Shown: positions 1-9,975 of the stretch, piece after piece | Layout: the number at the start of each line of letters is the position of its first letter | Numbering within the stretch: position 1 is the first letter of the stretch | DNA from: Anaeramoeba flamelloides | Taxonomy: Eukaryota > Metamonada > Anaeramoebidae | Direction: 5' to 3' | Assembly (NCBI GenBank): GCA_027625915.1 | Contig: JANTQA010000040.1 | Span: 2,568,348-2,632,347 of the forward strand | DNA length: 64,000 bases | Position numbers and translations under genes: made by a program | Notes under the pieces: generated by a model | What the model was told of the DNA's origin: nothing | Seen by the model: the letters and a program-made list of their open reading frames with translations, nothing else | The model's database searches: none

Positions 1-543
1 ATGAGAACACTTTGTTCTTCTTGATTTTATACTTTGGGAATGTTTTCATTTAATGTAAACCGTATTTTCCGACTTTTTAATAAGAAAACAAACAAAAAAC
101 AGTCTCTCCCTAAAACTATTTACCATTTTGTGTTGCTTCTTTTGTCTTCAGAAAAAGTTTTTCTTGGAATCAGAGTTCACATTTTGATTCTTTTTTTAAA
201 AAAGCCTTAAATTATTCTAATTTTGGTTCCATGAAATCAAATGAATCTTTTTTATTTCAATGAATTTTCTCAACTTCAAACTTATTTCTTGTTTAAATTA
301 AGTTTTTTCATATAATGCTATCATTCTCAAAATTTTTTAATTAATAGGGATTTTTAGTAATTTCTATTATGGAACAAAAATAAATATTTTGAAAAAGACC
401 CTAATTTTAATTTAATATATCAAGGATGAATAAAAAATACTCTTTAAAAATACAAAAGAAATTCCTCCATTTTTTTTAGATTTGATTTTTTTTTGAAATT
501 TTTTTAATGTAATTTATGTTACATATTTTATACAAACATAATA

Positions 544-741
544 CAGTCAGTTCCACTATTAAGACAAAAATTTTCAATGAAATTTAAGGAACAATAAAAA
601 TCCCAAATTAAGGCACAAAATTCAAATCCTAGTAAAATAATTTGTAAAAAAAAAAATTCCAAAAAATGTACGTTTTAATTTGAGATTTTTTTGTACCTTT
701 AATTTTGTTGAAAGTTTGTACCTTAAAAGTGGAACCGACTG
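544..741. mobile_element. MITE family A, copy 1 (TA-flanked, Tc1/mariner-like)
   Basis: A 198-bp near-palindromic element starting CAGTCAGTTCCAC and ending with the inverted complement GGAACCGACTG, flanked on both sides by TA. Internal inverted blocks related to AAATTTAAGGnACAA and AAATCTCAAATTAAGGC recur in all copies. Other copies lie at 31386-31581, 32168-32365, 49399-49545 (truncated) and 60482-60679. TA duplication and CAGT-type ends are typical of non-autonomous Tc1/mariner elements. No coding capacity. Confidence 0.8.
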
Positions 742-815
742 TATATTTTATGGAATTTATTTTTTCTAAAAGAGGTTATGTAATTTCTATTCTTAAATAC
801 ATTTTTTTGAAATTA

Positions 816-1281
816 CAGCTGTGGAAAAACAGTGAAACAGGGAAAAAAAGTTAATTTGGTTTTTAATTGGGGAACATTAATAGAAACTAAAAATTCACAG
901 TAACCTGAAAATTCAATTAAGATCAATTAATAAAAGAAAGAATAAATAAATAAAGACAAAATGAAGGATTCAGCACAATAACAGTTTTTTAATACTAACT
1001 TTTGGTAATGGGTTTTTCTTTCGTTGATCGATAATTAAAAATTTGTTCAAAAAATTGACTATTTTTGGGATCTCCAAAACCATACTAACAATTTGGGTAT
1101 GAAAGTAGATTTAAATTCTGTTTTTTTGGTTCGATTGAAAATAATTTAATGGTTTAATATTTGAATTTAATTGGTTTTTTCTTTTAATTGCTTTTAGTTT
1201 TTGTTTTCATGTTCTACTAATATTCATAATAAAAAACGTGTTGATTTTTTTTTAGCTGTTTCACTTTTTTTCCACAACAAT
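816..1281. mobile_element. MITE-like element with ~30-bp terminal inverted repeats
   Basis: The left end CAGCTGTGGAAAAACAGTG is mirrored at the right end by an imperfect complement (CACTTTTTTTCCACAACAAT), and TA flanks both sides. Length 466 bp, no open reading frame. No second copy noticed in the window. Family assignment to Tc1/mariner rests only on the TA flanks. Confidence 0.55.
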
Positions 1282-1972
1282 TATTCTCTTTTTACAAAAC
1301 TAAAGCCTAAAGAAAAAATAGTAAAATAAAATAATTTAAAAGCCATATTCCGAATTTGAAACCCCAAAAAACAGATAACCAGACCAGATAAAGCATATTT
1401 TAATAAAAAAAGAGTTACAAGAGATAAGAAAATAGTTTTCAATTCTTAGATTTAAGTGAATACCACATTATTTATTTCATCATATCTTCACATATCGAGA
1501 CGTCTTAATGAATACCAGAAATCCGATAAAAAATGATTTTATATTAATAAATACTGATACTAATTAAGATGAGACCGAGAAATTGATATAATATAAGCCA
1601 AAACTATCATTTTTTTGTTTTGTTTCCATTTTATAAATTAAAATTGATTTTTTGATCTTTTAATCTCAATAAAATCACCAATTTTGGAATTTCTGTTCAG
1701 TAATTCATTTTCTGTAATTCTTTCCCCAGAATTCATTTTATGCAAAAAGATTAAGAAAAAAACTTTATAAATATTTTTTTATGTCAATTATTAAAAAGAA
1801 CTCCATCAAAATTCCTCAAAAAAAAATAAATATTTATGGTTTTTCTTCTTAAAATTTTAGTTTTAATGAACTTTTTATCAATTATGATGTTTTTTTTTGT
1901 TTATTCCTCATCAGAAATCTATTTTACTTTAAATTATTGAATCAAAAGACTCTTTTTTTTTTTTTTTTTTTA

Positions 1973-2447
1973 CAGTGGTGTAAATAACCTGTGTTGAAAA
2001 CCTTTAACTAATTACTAAAATTTAACTCGTGTTTTTTTTTTCAAACTTAGGTGTTTTCAGATAGGAAGACATGCATATATTCTTGGTTCAGATTCAAATT
2101 AACTTTTGATTTTAGTTCTTTGATTAATGGAAATGTTTCAATACTATTAAATCTTTTGTTTCAAAAATTCCTCATATTTAAAAAATTTAAAGATTAAATG
2201 ATTTTTCTCAAAAAAAATCGAAAAATAATCTTTTTTTGATCATTTTGTCAAAAAATTACATTTTAATCTTTCAATATCGTCATAATTCTTTTTTAAAATT
2301 TCTTGAAAGAACCAAATTTCTTGTTTATATGTTATTTCCACCCCATTTATTTGTTTCTTTTATTTCTACAGTTAGCCAATAATTTTTACATGAGTTAAAT
2401 TTTCACAATTGGTTAAAATATTAAAACATGGGTTATTTACACCACTG
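1973..2447. mobile_element. MITE with CAGTGGTGTAAATAACC ends
   Basis: A 475-bp element. The left end CAGTGGTGTAAATAACCTG and the right end (complement CAGTGGTGTAAATAACCCA) are inverted copies. Subterminal blocks TTTAACTCGTG/TTTAACTCATG are also mirrored, giving arms of about 65 bp. TA lies on both sides, as expected for Tc1/mariner-type insertion. No coding capacity. Confidence 0.75.
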
Positions 2448-3195
2448 TAATGGATTTTTTGTACCAAATAAAAACCGGTTTTTTTTTTATTCAGTTTAAT
2501 CAGAATAAAATAATTTTTGATGTTTTTAAAAAATTATTCTAAAAAGGGGCTTTAACAATAAAAAAAAATATTTGATAAAAACCAATTTAATTTTGGAATA
2601 ATTTTAATATTATGATTCCAAATTTTTGATTTTTGTAATTCTAAAGATTAAAAAAATGAAATCATTTTATAAACTCTGCTTGCAATTAACCAAATTTTTA
2701 TCTTGAACTAAAAACAAAAAAAAAAATAAACAAAAAAAAAAATTATGGAGGTAAAACAATCATAAAAAGAAGAGTTCTTGAGCTTGGGAAAAGGTAAAAA
2801 AACAATATTAGTCCATCAAAAAAGATTCTATTTATATCCCCAACAAAATGAGAAACTAAAAAAAAACAATAATACGGATAAATAGTGTAAATAACAAAAT
2901 TAAAGATCTAATAAGAAGAAGCTTTAAGATTAGAGAGAAAAGTGAACACATATTATATTTGTTTCATAGAACTTGTAGAAAGTAACACAATATTAACATT
3001 TTGGTTATTGGGGTTACTTTAATCTTTTACTATCTATTCCATTGTAAAAAAGAAAAACTGGTTTTATTTTGTTTACAGAAATTTACCAAATGTTCATTGT
3101 ATTTGAATAACAGTAATAGAATCTTGATCAAGCCAAAATGCATAAAGATACTCAAGACAAAAACAAAGTACTTTTTTTTTAATCACAGCCCTTAA

Positions 3196-3951
3196 TGCAT
3201 TAGCGTCTACCAAGGAGAAGCCTAGGATCAAAGTATGTTTTTATTGGACCTTACAACATTAGTGTTACATTGTTCAAATGTCTCTAAAAAATCGATTAGT
3301 CAATTAGTAATATTTGTTAATCTCATCAATTAAAAATGATTCTATGTATTAGTAAAAAAACCAGCAATTTCAGAATAAAAATCTGCCTTTCGCAATAAAT
3401 TTAAAGGTTGAATTATCAATATTCAGACTTTAAGTCATAAAATATCTTTCTTAAATTTATTTCGAAATGTAGATTAGTAGCTAAAAAATTCGTTTTTTTA
3501 AAAAAATTTAATAATTAACTAATGAATTTTATGACAAATTATTTCTGAAATATTACAAATATATTGATGCTATAATTAGACTTATCAAAAGCAAACAAAA
3601 CTAATCAGTCTTTGTACTTTTATGTTGATGATTATTAAGTTAATCTTTGAAATTAAAAAAATTAAAAAAATAGTTACTTTTGGAAGTTCTAAATCTAAAT
3701 TATTAAATACTAAAATATTATTACTTGGGTTTCTATTTTTAGATTGGGAAAAGGAATTAAAAAAAAATTCCTAAATACCAATTTTTTAAATTGTGATCAT
3801 TACCAAAAAATATAATAATTTATTGTGCAATAAGATTTATAATGGATTTTTTAGAGTCACAGAAACTATTCGAGCCAAGTTTCACTAATACCATTTATAC
3901 CCAATTACAACATACTTTGTTTGTAAAGAAATCTATGGTGACGCTAATCCC
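3196..3951. mobile_element. TTAA-flanked element, copy 1 (piggyBac-like MITE)
   Basis: The left end TGCATTAGCGTC and the right end (complement GGGATTAGCGTC) are inverted and lie directly inside TTAA on both sides. A longer relative with the same ends and matching left internal sequence is at 44588-45975. TTAA target duplication is characteristic of the piggyBac superfamily. There is no transposase frame, so it is non-autonomous if the assignment is right. Confidence 0.6.
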
Positions 3952-4206
3952 TTAAACAAGAATTCAATAAAAAATATCTTTCTTTTTAACTCTTTTTTAA
4001 AAAGTTATTCTTCTTCCACAACTTTTTTGTTAGTACTTTGATAAAATCAGAAAACACAAGATCCAAAGTTACCAAATTGCAATTTTGAGTCAATTTTTGG
4101 AAAAAGGCGTTGAAATCATATAAAAATAAAATTCAGCTAAAATAAATTCATTTTTTGAAGTTTTTTAAATTTTAACAAATTTCTTTTAATTCAATTTTTA
4201 CACAAG

Positions 4207-4621
4207 ATGACTGGTCGAATAATAAGACGAGTAACAGGAAAAGATATTTTTAACTTCAACGGGCAAACTGTAAGGATTCTTTTTTTTTCTTTTTGAATAC
4301 AAAACCTTTTTTAACAAAAGAATTTTTTTTTTTTTTTTTTAATTAATTTTTTTTTTAAAATCAAAAAAGGTTCGAATAGTTGGTGAAGTTGCAAATCTAC
4401 AAGACAACGTTGTTACACTCTTGCTACCAGATAACAACACTTTAACGGTTCAACGGGAACAGGGATCCCAAAATTATGGATCACAAATTGTTGAGTTAGT
4501 TGTCAAAGTTGTTGACAACCAATTACAAGAAAAGCAATTTACCAATTTTTCTTCAAAGTTTGATCTTCAATTATACTACCAAACAATTGAATTAACAAAA
4601 CAATTTAGTGATGTGTTTTAA
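4207..4621 (+). CDS. RPA3: Replication protein A 14-kDa subunit-like (RPA3)
   Basis: Two exons, 4207-4269 and 4370-4621, joined in phase 0 across a 100-bp GT-AG intron, give 104 residues. The protein begins MTGRIIRRVTG and continues through VRIVGEVANLQDN into a beta-rich core (VTLLLPDNNTLTV, IVELVVKVVDN), the pattern of the single OB fold of RPA14. This is slightly shorter than the human subunit (about 120 residues). Known role of the family: smallest subunit of the heterotrimeric single-stranded-DNA-binding complex in replication and repair, acting mainly as a trimerisation module in the nucleus. The start is the only ATG compatible with the first exon. RPA3 proteins diverge strongly, so the call rests on size, fold pattern and the N-terminal motif. 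Confidence 0.72.
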
Positions 4622-5503
4622 CCATTTTTAAGAACGTCTTGATCTTAACAGAATAATTTTCTTCTTGAAAAAAAAACCCAAAACTTACAAGAAAAAGAAC
4701 CTTTGCAAAAAAATAATAAAAAAAAAACAAATTTACTTCTTTTTTTTTTTTAATCTTTTCAAAATCCTGAGAATACCTTTATTTAAATTCCTCTTTTTAT
4801 CAGATCAGTGATCTTGTATCTTTTGAAATGATAATTGTAAGGGTGAAATAATCTTATGGTACTTTATTTTATATCACAGCATTTTGTGATATGAAAGTCC
4901 TTTTTAGCAGTGTGGATAACACAATTTTTCAAAAGTGTTAATCAAATAGTTTGTCTCACTCTTATCAACAATTGAATAATACTTTTATAAACTAAAAACA
5001 CTTCTTTTTTTTAAATATTTTCTTTATATTATTTTAATACTGTAAATTTAAATGAAAAAGAAACATAAACAAACACCCTAAAGCTGTTTTAAAAAAGTGT
5101 GTACTTAGCCTTGATAAAAGTGTTTCTCAAACCGTTTGATTCATTCTTTTTGACACTTTATGGAAAACTTTTATAAAATCTTTATTTTCACTTTTTCTAA
5201 AAGTGTTCTATCTTTTTCTTCATAATCATGTATTTATTAAAGAGAAACAACAAATTTACAAACACTTTTCTTGAGATTTTAACAAGGAACAAAATTGTAA
5301 AAGAAGAAACAAGATACTTTTGCTTATTAGAGTTTGAAAAAATGGTTTTGTGGAAAAGTATTAAAAAAAAAAACTTTGAATGTGTATTATAACTTTTTAC
5401 CAAAAAATGGGAAGTTCTAAAAATGCTTCTCTGAAAAAATAACCAACCAAAAATCATTAATTTTGTAATTAGTTTTCATTTTTTTTACTTTTAATTTAAA
5501 GAA
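4622..5503. other. intergenic spacer
   Basis: AT-rich spacer between the RPA3-like gene and the beta-propeller gene. It contains repeated AAAAGTGTT-type words and an open frame on the minus strand that looks like random Phe/Lys-rich sequence. No promoter element can be singled out. Confidence 0.5.
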
Positions 5504-6625
5504 ATGAATATTCGAAAATTTAAACCTTTTAAGAATTTTATTGCTTCCCCAGGAAATAACGGAAATAGGATTGTGTTGAGTTCTCCTAATTCAGGCTTTA
5601 TTGGTAATGGTAATTCTATTTTTTCATATAAATTCACAGAAAAAGAAAAAGAAAATGAAAAAGAATGTGAAAACGAAAAAGTAAAAGAAAGCAAAAACAA
5701 GGAAAGTGACTTTGAAATCTTTGAAGAACCAAACCCACATGGGTATGAAATTCAAACAATAAGTTTACTAAAAGATTCTTTGGTAGGATCGATTGATGGA
5801 CAAGGGGAGATTATTGTGCGAAGCTTTAATCCAAAAGAAACGTCTTTAACAAAACAAACAAAGCAAGCAATTTCCCTGTCAGGGATCCCAAAAGAAAGCG
5901 AAGAAATCCCTTTAATAGAAGGCCACGCCGATCTCAAATTTGGCCCACCTGGCTCAAACATCCTTTTTTCATCTCTTTATTGGACAAAGCACATCTGTCT
6001 TTTTGATTTAGAAAAAGAAACGTGTGTTCGAGCTATCCATGCCCAAGAAAGGCCCACGGGGCTCAGTGTTGGGCTTCAGCAAGGGCAACCAATTCTTTAT
6101 TCATTGGAAGGACAAACAATTGCCATGTATGATCAACGGAGCAAATACCGATCTGGGTGCTTTCGAAGGGTGAAAGTGATGGGCAGTGAGCCTCTAATTT
6201 CCATTGACGGGAATGCAAATCAGGTTTGTGTCGGTTCTGGGCGATCGCTATTAATTTATGATGTGAAAAAAATGTCTCTTTATACGAAGCTTACAAATTG
6301 TATGAAATGGGAGATTAACCACATTTGTGTCACAAAGCCAAAGGACTTGACTGTTTGGTGCGCCGGAATTGGGCAACAAGTCAAGAAATTGAAAATCCAA
6401 AAAAAAACAAAAAAACAGGACAAGAACAGCCAATATGGTACCTTGCTCGAATCAAGAATTTTAGGGTTTGATTTGTATTCTGATGACAATAACCAAGACA
6501 CAGTAGCATCCTTTGTAGAAAATGGAACTTTTTATTTTATATCAGAAAATGAAAAACCGATCATCCAGGAAGAAATTGTTGAACAAATGGACACAAAAAA
6601 AAGAAGAATTAATCAAAAAAATTAA
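5504..6625 (+). CDS. WD40-like beta-propeller protein
   Basis: A 373-residue intronless frame with codon use and complexity clearly above background. Repeated blade-like segments are visible: LVGSIDGQGEIIVRSF (about 90), ILFSSLYWTKHICLFDLEKE (about 155), PILYSLEGQTIAMYDQRSK (about 200), QVCVGSGRSLLIYDVKK (about 245) and DLTVWCAGIGQQVKKLKI (about 285). Each has the hydrophobic strand followed by a (I/L)(Y/F)D turn typical of WD40 blades, although a strict GH-WD signature is absent. Residues 46-68 form a Lys/Glu-rich low-complexity insert, and the C-terminus is basic. WD40 propellers are protein-interaction scaffolds; I do not recognise which family this is. The ATG at 5504 follows AAAGAA and is the first in frame. 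Confidence 0.7.
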   Translation: MNIRKFKPFKNFIASPGNNGNRIVLSSPNSGFIGNGNSIFSYKFTEKEKENEKECENEKVKESKNKESDFEIFEEPNPHGYEIQTISLLKDSLVGSIDGQGEIIVRSFNPKETSLTKQTKQAISLSGIPKESEEIPLIEGHADLKFGPPGSNILFSSLYWTKHICLFDLEKETCVRAIHAQERPTGLSVGLQQGQPILYSLEGQTIAMYDQRSKYRSGCFRRVKVMGSEPLISIDGNANQVCVGSGRSLLIYDVKKMSLYTKLTNCMKWEINHICVTKPKDLTVWCAGIGQQVKKLKIQKKTKKQDKNSQYGTLLESRILGFDLYSDDNNQDTVASFVENGTFYFISENEKPIIQEEIVEQMDTKKRRINQKN

Positions 6626-8132
6626 TTTTAAATGACAATAATCTCAAAATATTAATAAATAATTAGATTGAATTAAATCGAATTTGTTTTTTTGGGTGTA
6701 GCCATTTTAAAACAGTGAGAACTTTTTTTTTTCTTTTTATGAGATTGTCAGAATTTTAAAATTTATCAAATTTTATGTTTTCATAAAGTTTTGAACTTTT
6801 TATTTATAAAAATACTTTCCTTCATACTTTAACCCCTAAATCACATTTAAAAGTTGATTCCTCACTTTTTTAAAATGGAAAACTTTAAAAAGGATTTAAT
6901 TTTGGCAAAATCATAAAAATAGTACTCACTTTATTAAAAGAGAAAACTTTCACAAAGTTTTAATTCTGAAAAATTTTTTACTTTTTTCAAATAATTTTAA
7001 CTTTCTTAAAAAAGAAAGCTTGAAAAAAGTTTTAAAAAAACCCTCACATTTCGATAACAGCTGTAAACTTGTTTTCTAATTTTTTCATTTTATTCATTAA
7101 TATGCAGTTAGATACAAAAGCTCATTATTGCATGTTTAAGGTATACTGTGTTCGGTTATTATTACTAAACATTTGCTCAAAAAAACATTAAGAATGATTT
7201 GGATGTTTTTAGTTTAAGATTTTATTGAGAAATAATCAAATTCAAACGAGCCCATAAAAGTTTTTAAAAATTCAAAAATTTTTAATTTTTATTCATTCTT
7301 TTTAATTGCTAAATAAAATAATGATTAGAAAAAAAAAAATGTTTTTGTTTATGATGGAAACCTTTTTTGTTTCTTATACCTTCACCGAAGCTTTAAAGAT
7401 ACTATATCCAGTTTTAATTTTGTGCAATACTGATAAATTCAAAAAACCACTTTCAAACTTTTGGTTCAAGTTCCATTTTTTGTATTTGTTTGCTAACTTT
7501 GATTTTATTAAAGAAGATTTTTATTGGCTTGGATGTAAAAAAAACCTTGACAGGTTAGTTTATGTTCGGTTTATTCTTTGGAATGAAAAGTTTTAAGAGC
7601 AGAGATATCAGATTGATAAAAACAACAGAATAGAACAAAAAAAAAAATAGTTTTCCTTTTTTTGAATTTCTAATATTTCATAAATTTCTATATCAAAATA
7701 TTTTAGAAAAATATCAATTATCCTTGAAAAAAACTCAACAACATTCTTATCTCGATATAGAGATGATAGCAGTTCTGAAAATCTAGTTTATCTAAACTAT
7801 TTTACAAAAATTTTGACTTGCTTTATAATGTAAATCGAAGTTGTTATGAGGGTTTATCTTGTATTCTTATCAAAAAAATATTTTCAAATTTTTGAATTAA
7901 AATCATTATTTTTTTGAAAATCAATATCTCCTAAAATAACAAGATTCAATTTTCATCCTCAAATTTTAAATATTATTATTTAATACATTCTCGACTTAAT
8001 TTATATTTTTATTGGGGGGAATTAATTGCAAATATTTATAAATTTTGCCATTTTCAATTTTGAATTGAAAAAATAATCCGAAAAATCATTTATTAAAAAA
8101 GAACAATTAATATTAATGATCTAATATCCAAG

Positions 8133-8175
<43 letters not shown>

Positions 8176-8789
8176 TTTCAAATCTGTAAATTTTCATTTA
8201 GAAAATAGTATTTAAAACCATAAAAATTATTAAGGAGTGTTTTTTTAAATTTCTGTCTGATTGACTCTAAAAAATGAACTATTCAATTTTACAAGAATAT
8301 AATTAAACAACCTAAAACGAGTTTAAAATGAGTTGAAAAATCAATAAAAAACGAAAAAAAAGAGGGAAAATATGAAGATTAAGAATTTTCAAGTATATTT
8401 AGTACGATTTTTGACTCACCAAAATGAAAAAAAGAAAAAATCTAAACTCATTTTTTTATTTTTACGAAAAATTTAAAAATAAATTTGAAATAAATCTAAA
8501 AAAAAAAATCTCTACTTTGTTTTTTATTGCCTTTTTGAAAAGATTAGGAGTTAAGAAATAATTAAGAGGATAATTAATTTCAAGAACTTGACTTTAGAAC
8601 AATTTTTGTCGAAAAAAAAAAAAAGTATTTATTATCATCCAATCTTTGTTAACCATGTCAAAGTTCTCAGTAATATTTTTTTTTTTTTTTTGAATCTAAA
8701 AAAATAAAAAAAGTAATGTGACTGAAAACTATTTCGCACAAAAAAAGTAATAAAAAATTCAAATATTAACTATATATTTCCCTCTCTTA
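6626..8789. other. gene-free stretch
   Basis: No supported gene. A 96-codon plus-strand frame near 7306 lacks an ATG start and has the composition of random AT-rich DNA. A (TA)n microsatellite lies at 8137-8172. No inverted-repeat element was identified here. Confidence 0.5.
8137..8172. repeat. (TA)n microsatellite
   Basis: Uninterrupted TA dinucleotide run of 18 units. Comparable runs occur near 13797-13822 and 56111-56162. Confidence 0.9.
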
Positions 8790-9787
8790 AGGTTTACAAT
8801 CTCTGAAGAACTAAAAATAGTTTATCTTGTATATGGGGCAGTGGGATATTGTTTCTTAGCTGATTGAACTTGAACTTTGTTTGAATTTGGATTTGTTAAA
8901 AAATGAAATTTTTCTTTTTTTTCTGAAACTCAAATTGATTAGTATAAAACTGATTAGTATAAAACTGATCAGTTTAAAGGTATTTAAGAAAAAATTTCGT
9001 TTTTTAGTTGTTTATTGAAATATTTATTTCCTTTTCACTCAATTTCTGAAAAAAAAAATCGCAAATATAAAAACACCCAATAAAGCCAAACCTAATTAAA
9101 AAGCTCAATTGAGAACCCAAAATTCACATTTTTTTATTCTTAAATTCGAGAACATTCCAATCTATACGCTTTAAAGTAATCAATTTGGGTTTCAGAAAGA
9201 AATAATCACTACAAGAATAGCACAATCCATACAAATACTTTCAAGACTTTTTCGAACTTTCAGACTGACAGTCTGCAAGATTTCAGTCTCTGATATTCTT
9301 TCATATTGTTTCAAATTTCAAATACTTGATACAAACTTTTGTAAGCCAAAAAAAGGGATAAAAATAATAATTAACAAAAGATAGCATTTTGAATTTAATT
9401 GAAATTTTTGAAAGTTATCTAAAAGAAAAATATTTGTAAACTTTCAATAACCTGAAACTCTTTTTATGAAAACCAAAAATTGGAAAGTTGTTTAAATTAC
9501 ATGTTTTTAAAAGTTGGAATTGTAAAAACCTTTAAATTAAAAGTTGTTGCATTGTAATCTTCTAATTCCTTTCAAAATTTGGAACAATTTCAAAAAAACA
9601 AAAGTTTTGCTAAGGAAAAAAAGTGACTACAATTTTTGTGCTATTCTTGTCGGATTAATTGAGAAAAATTTCATTTTTTAACAAATACCCTATTCAAACA
9701 AAGTTCAAGATCGATCAGCTAAGAGCCAAAATCCCACTGCCCCATATTCAAGATAATCTTTTTTTCATTCTTTCGGGATTGTAAACC
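8790..9787. mobile_element. Long-TIR element, AAGGTTTACAATC family, copy 1
   Basis: About 1 kb with inverted arms of roughly 140 bp. The left arm reads AGGTTTACAATC, then TATGGGGCAGTGGGAT, TTAGCTGATTGAACTTGAAC and GTTAAAAAATGAAATTTTTC. The right arm is the near-complement. A second inverted element (9212-9649) sits inside it. The ends are shared with the fold-back element at 22500-23061. No transposase frame. The right end stops about 190 bp before the start codon of the BET-like gene, so it occupies that gene's likely promoter region. Confidence 0.7.
9212..9649. mobile_element. Nested MITE with CAAGAATAGCACAA ends, copy 1
   Basis: Lies inside the 8790-9787 element. CAAGAATAGCACAA at the left is mirrored by TTGTGCTATTCTTG at the right. 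The interior (AGACTGACAGTCTGCAAG, CAAATTTCAAATACTTG and so on) is recognisably repeated at about 51975-52375, upstream of the calcium-sensor gene, although the ends there are worn. No coding capacity. Confidence 0.6.
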
Positions 9788-9975
9788 TGAATTTTGTTTA
9801 TCAGGCTTTTTGTAATTTAATAAACTGGATTTTTTATTGATCTCAAAGAAAAGTGTCTTTTTTATTCAAACAATTGTTTTTTTAAAATCAAAATATAATA
9901 ATTGTCTCTTTTATTTTTTTGATAATCCCACCTTTTAAAGAAATTTCTTTAATCCTCAATATTTTCCAAATTGTA

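Larger units (their letters stand above)
1..4206. other. gene-free, transposon-rich stretch
   Basis: No convincing coding region on either strand. The open frames here are short and Phe/Lys/Asn-rich, as expected from random AT-rich DNA. The stretch holds four separate small inverted-repeat elements, listed individually, separated by A/T homopolymer-rich spacer. Confidence 0.6.

Noticed and set aside
7306-7596. 96-codon plus-strand open frame
   Set aside because: No ATG at its start, strongly Phe/Leu/Lys-rich, no motif, surrounded by noise; typical of random AT-rich DNA.
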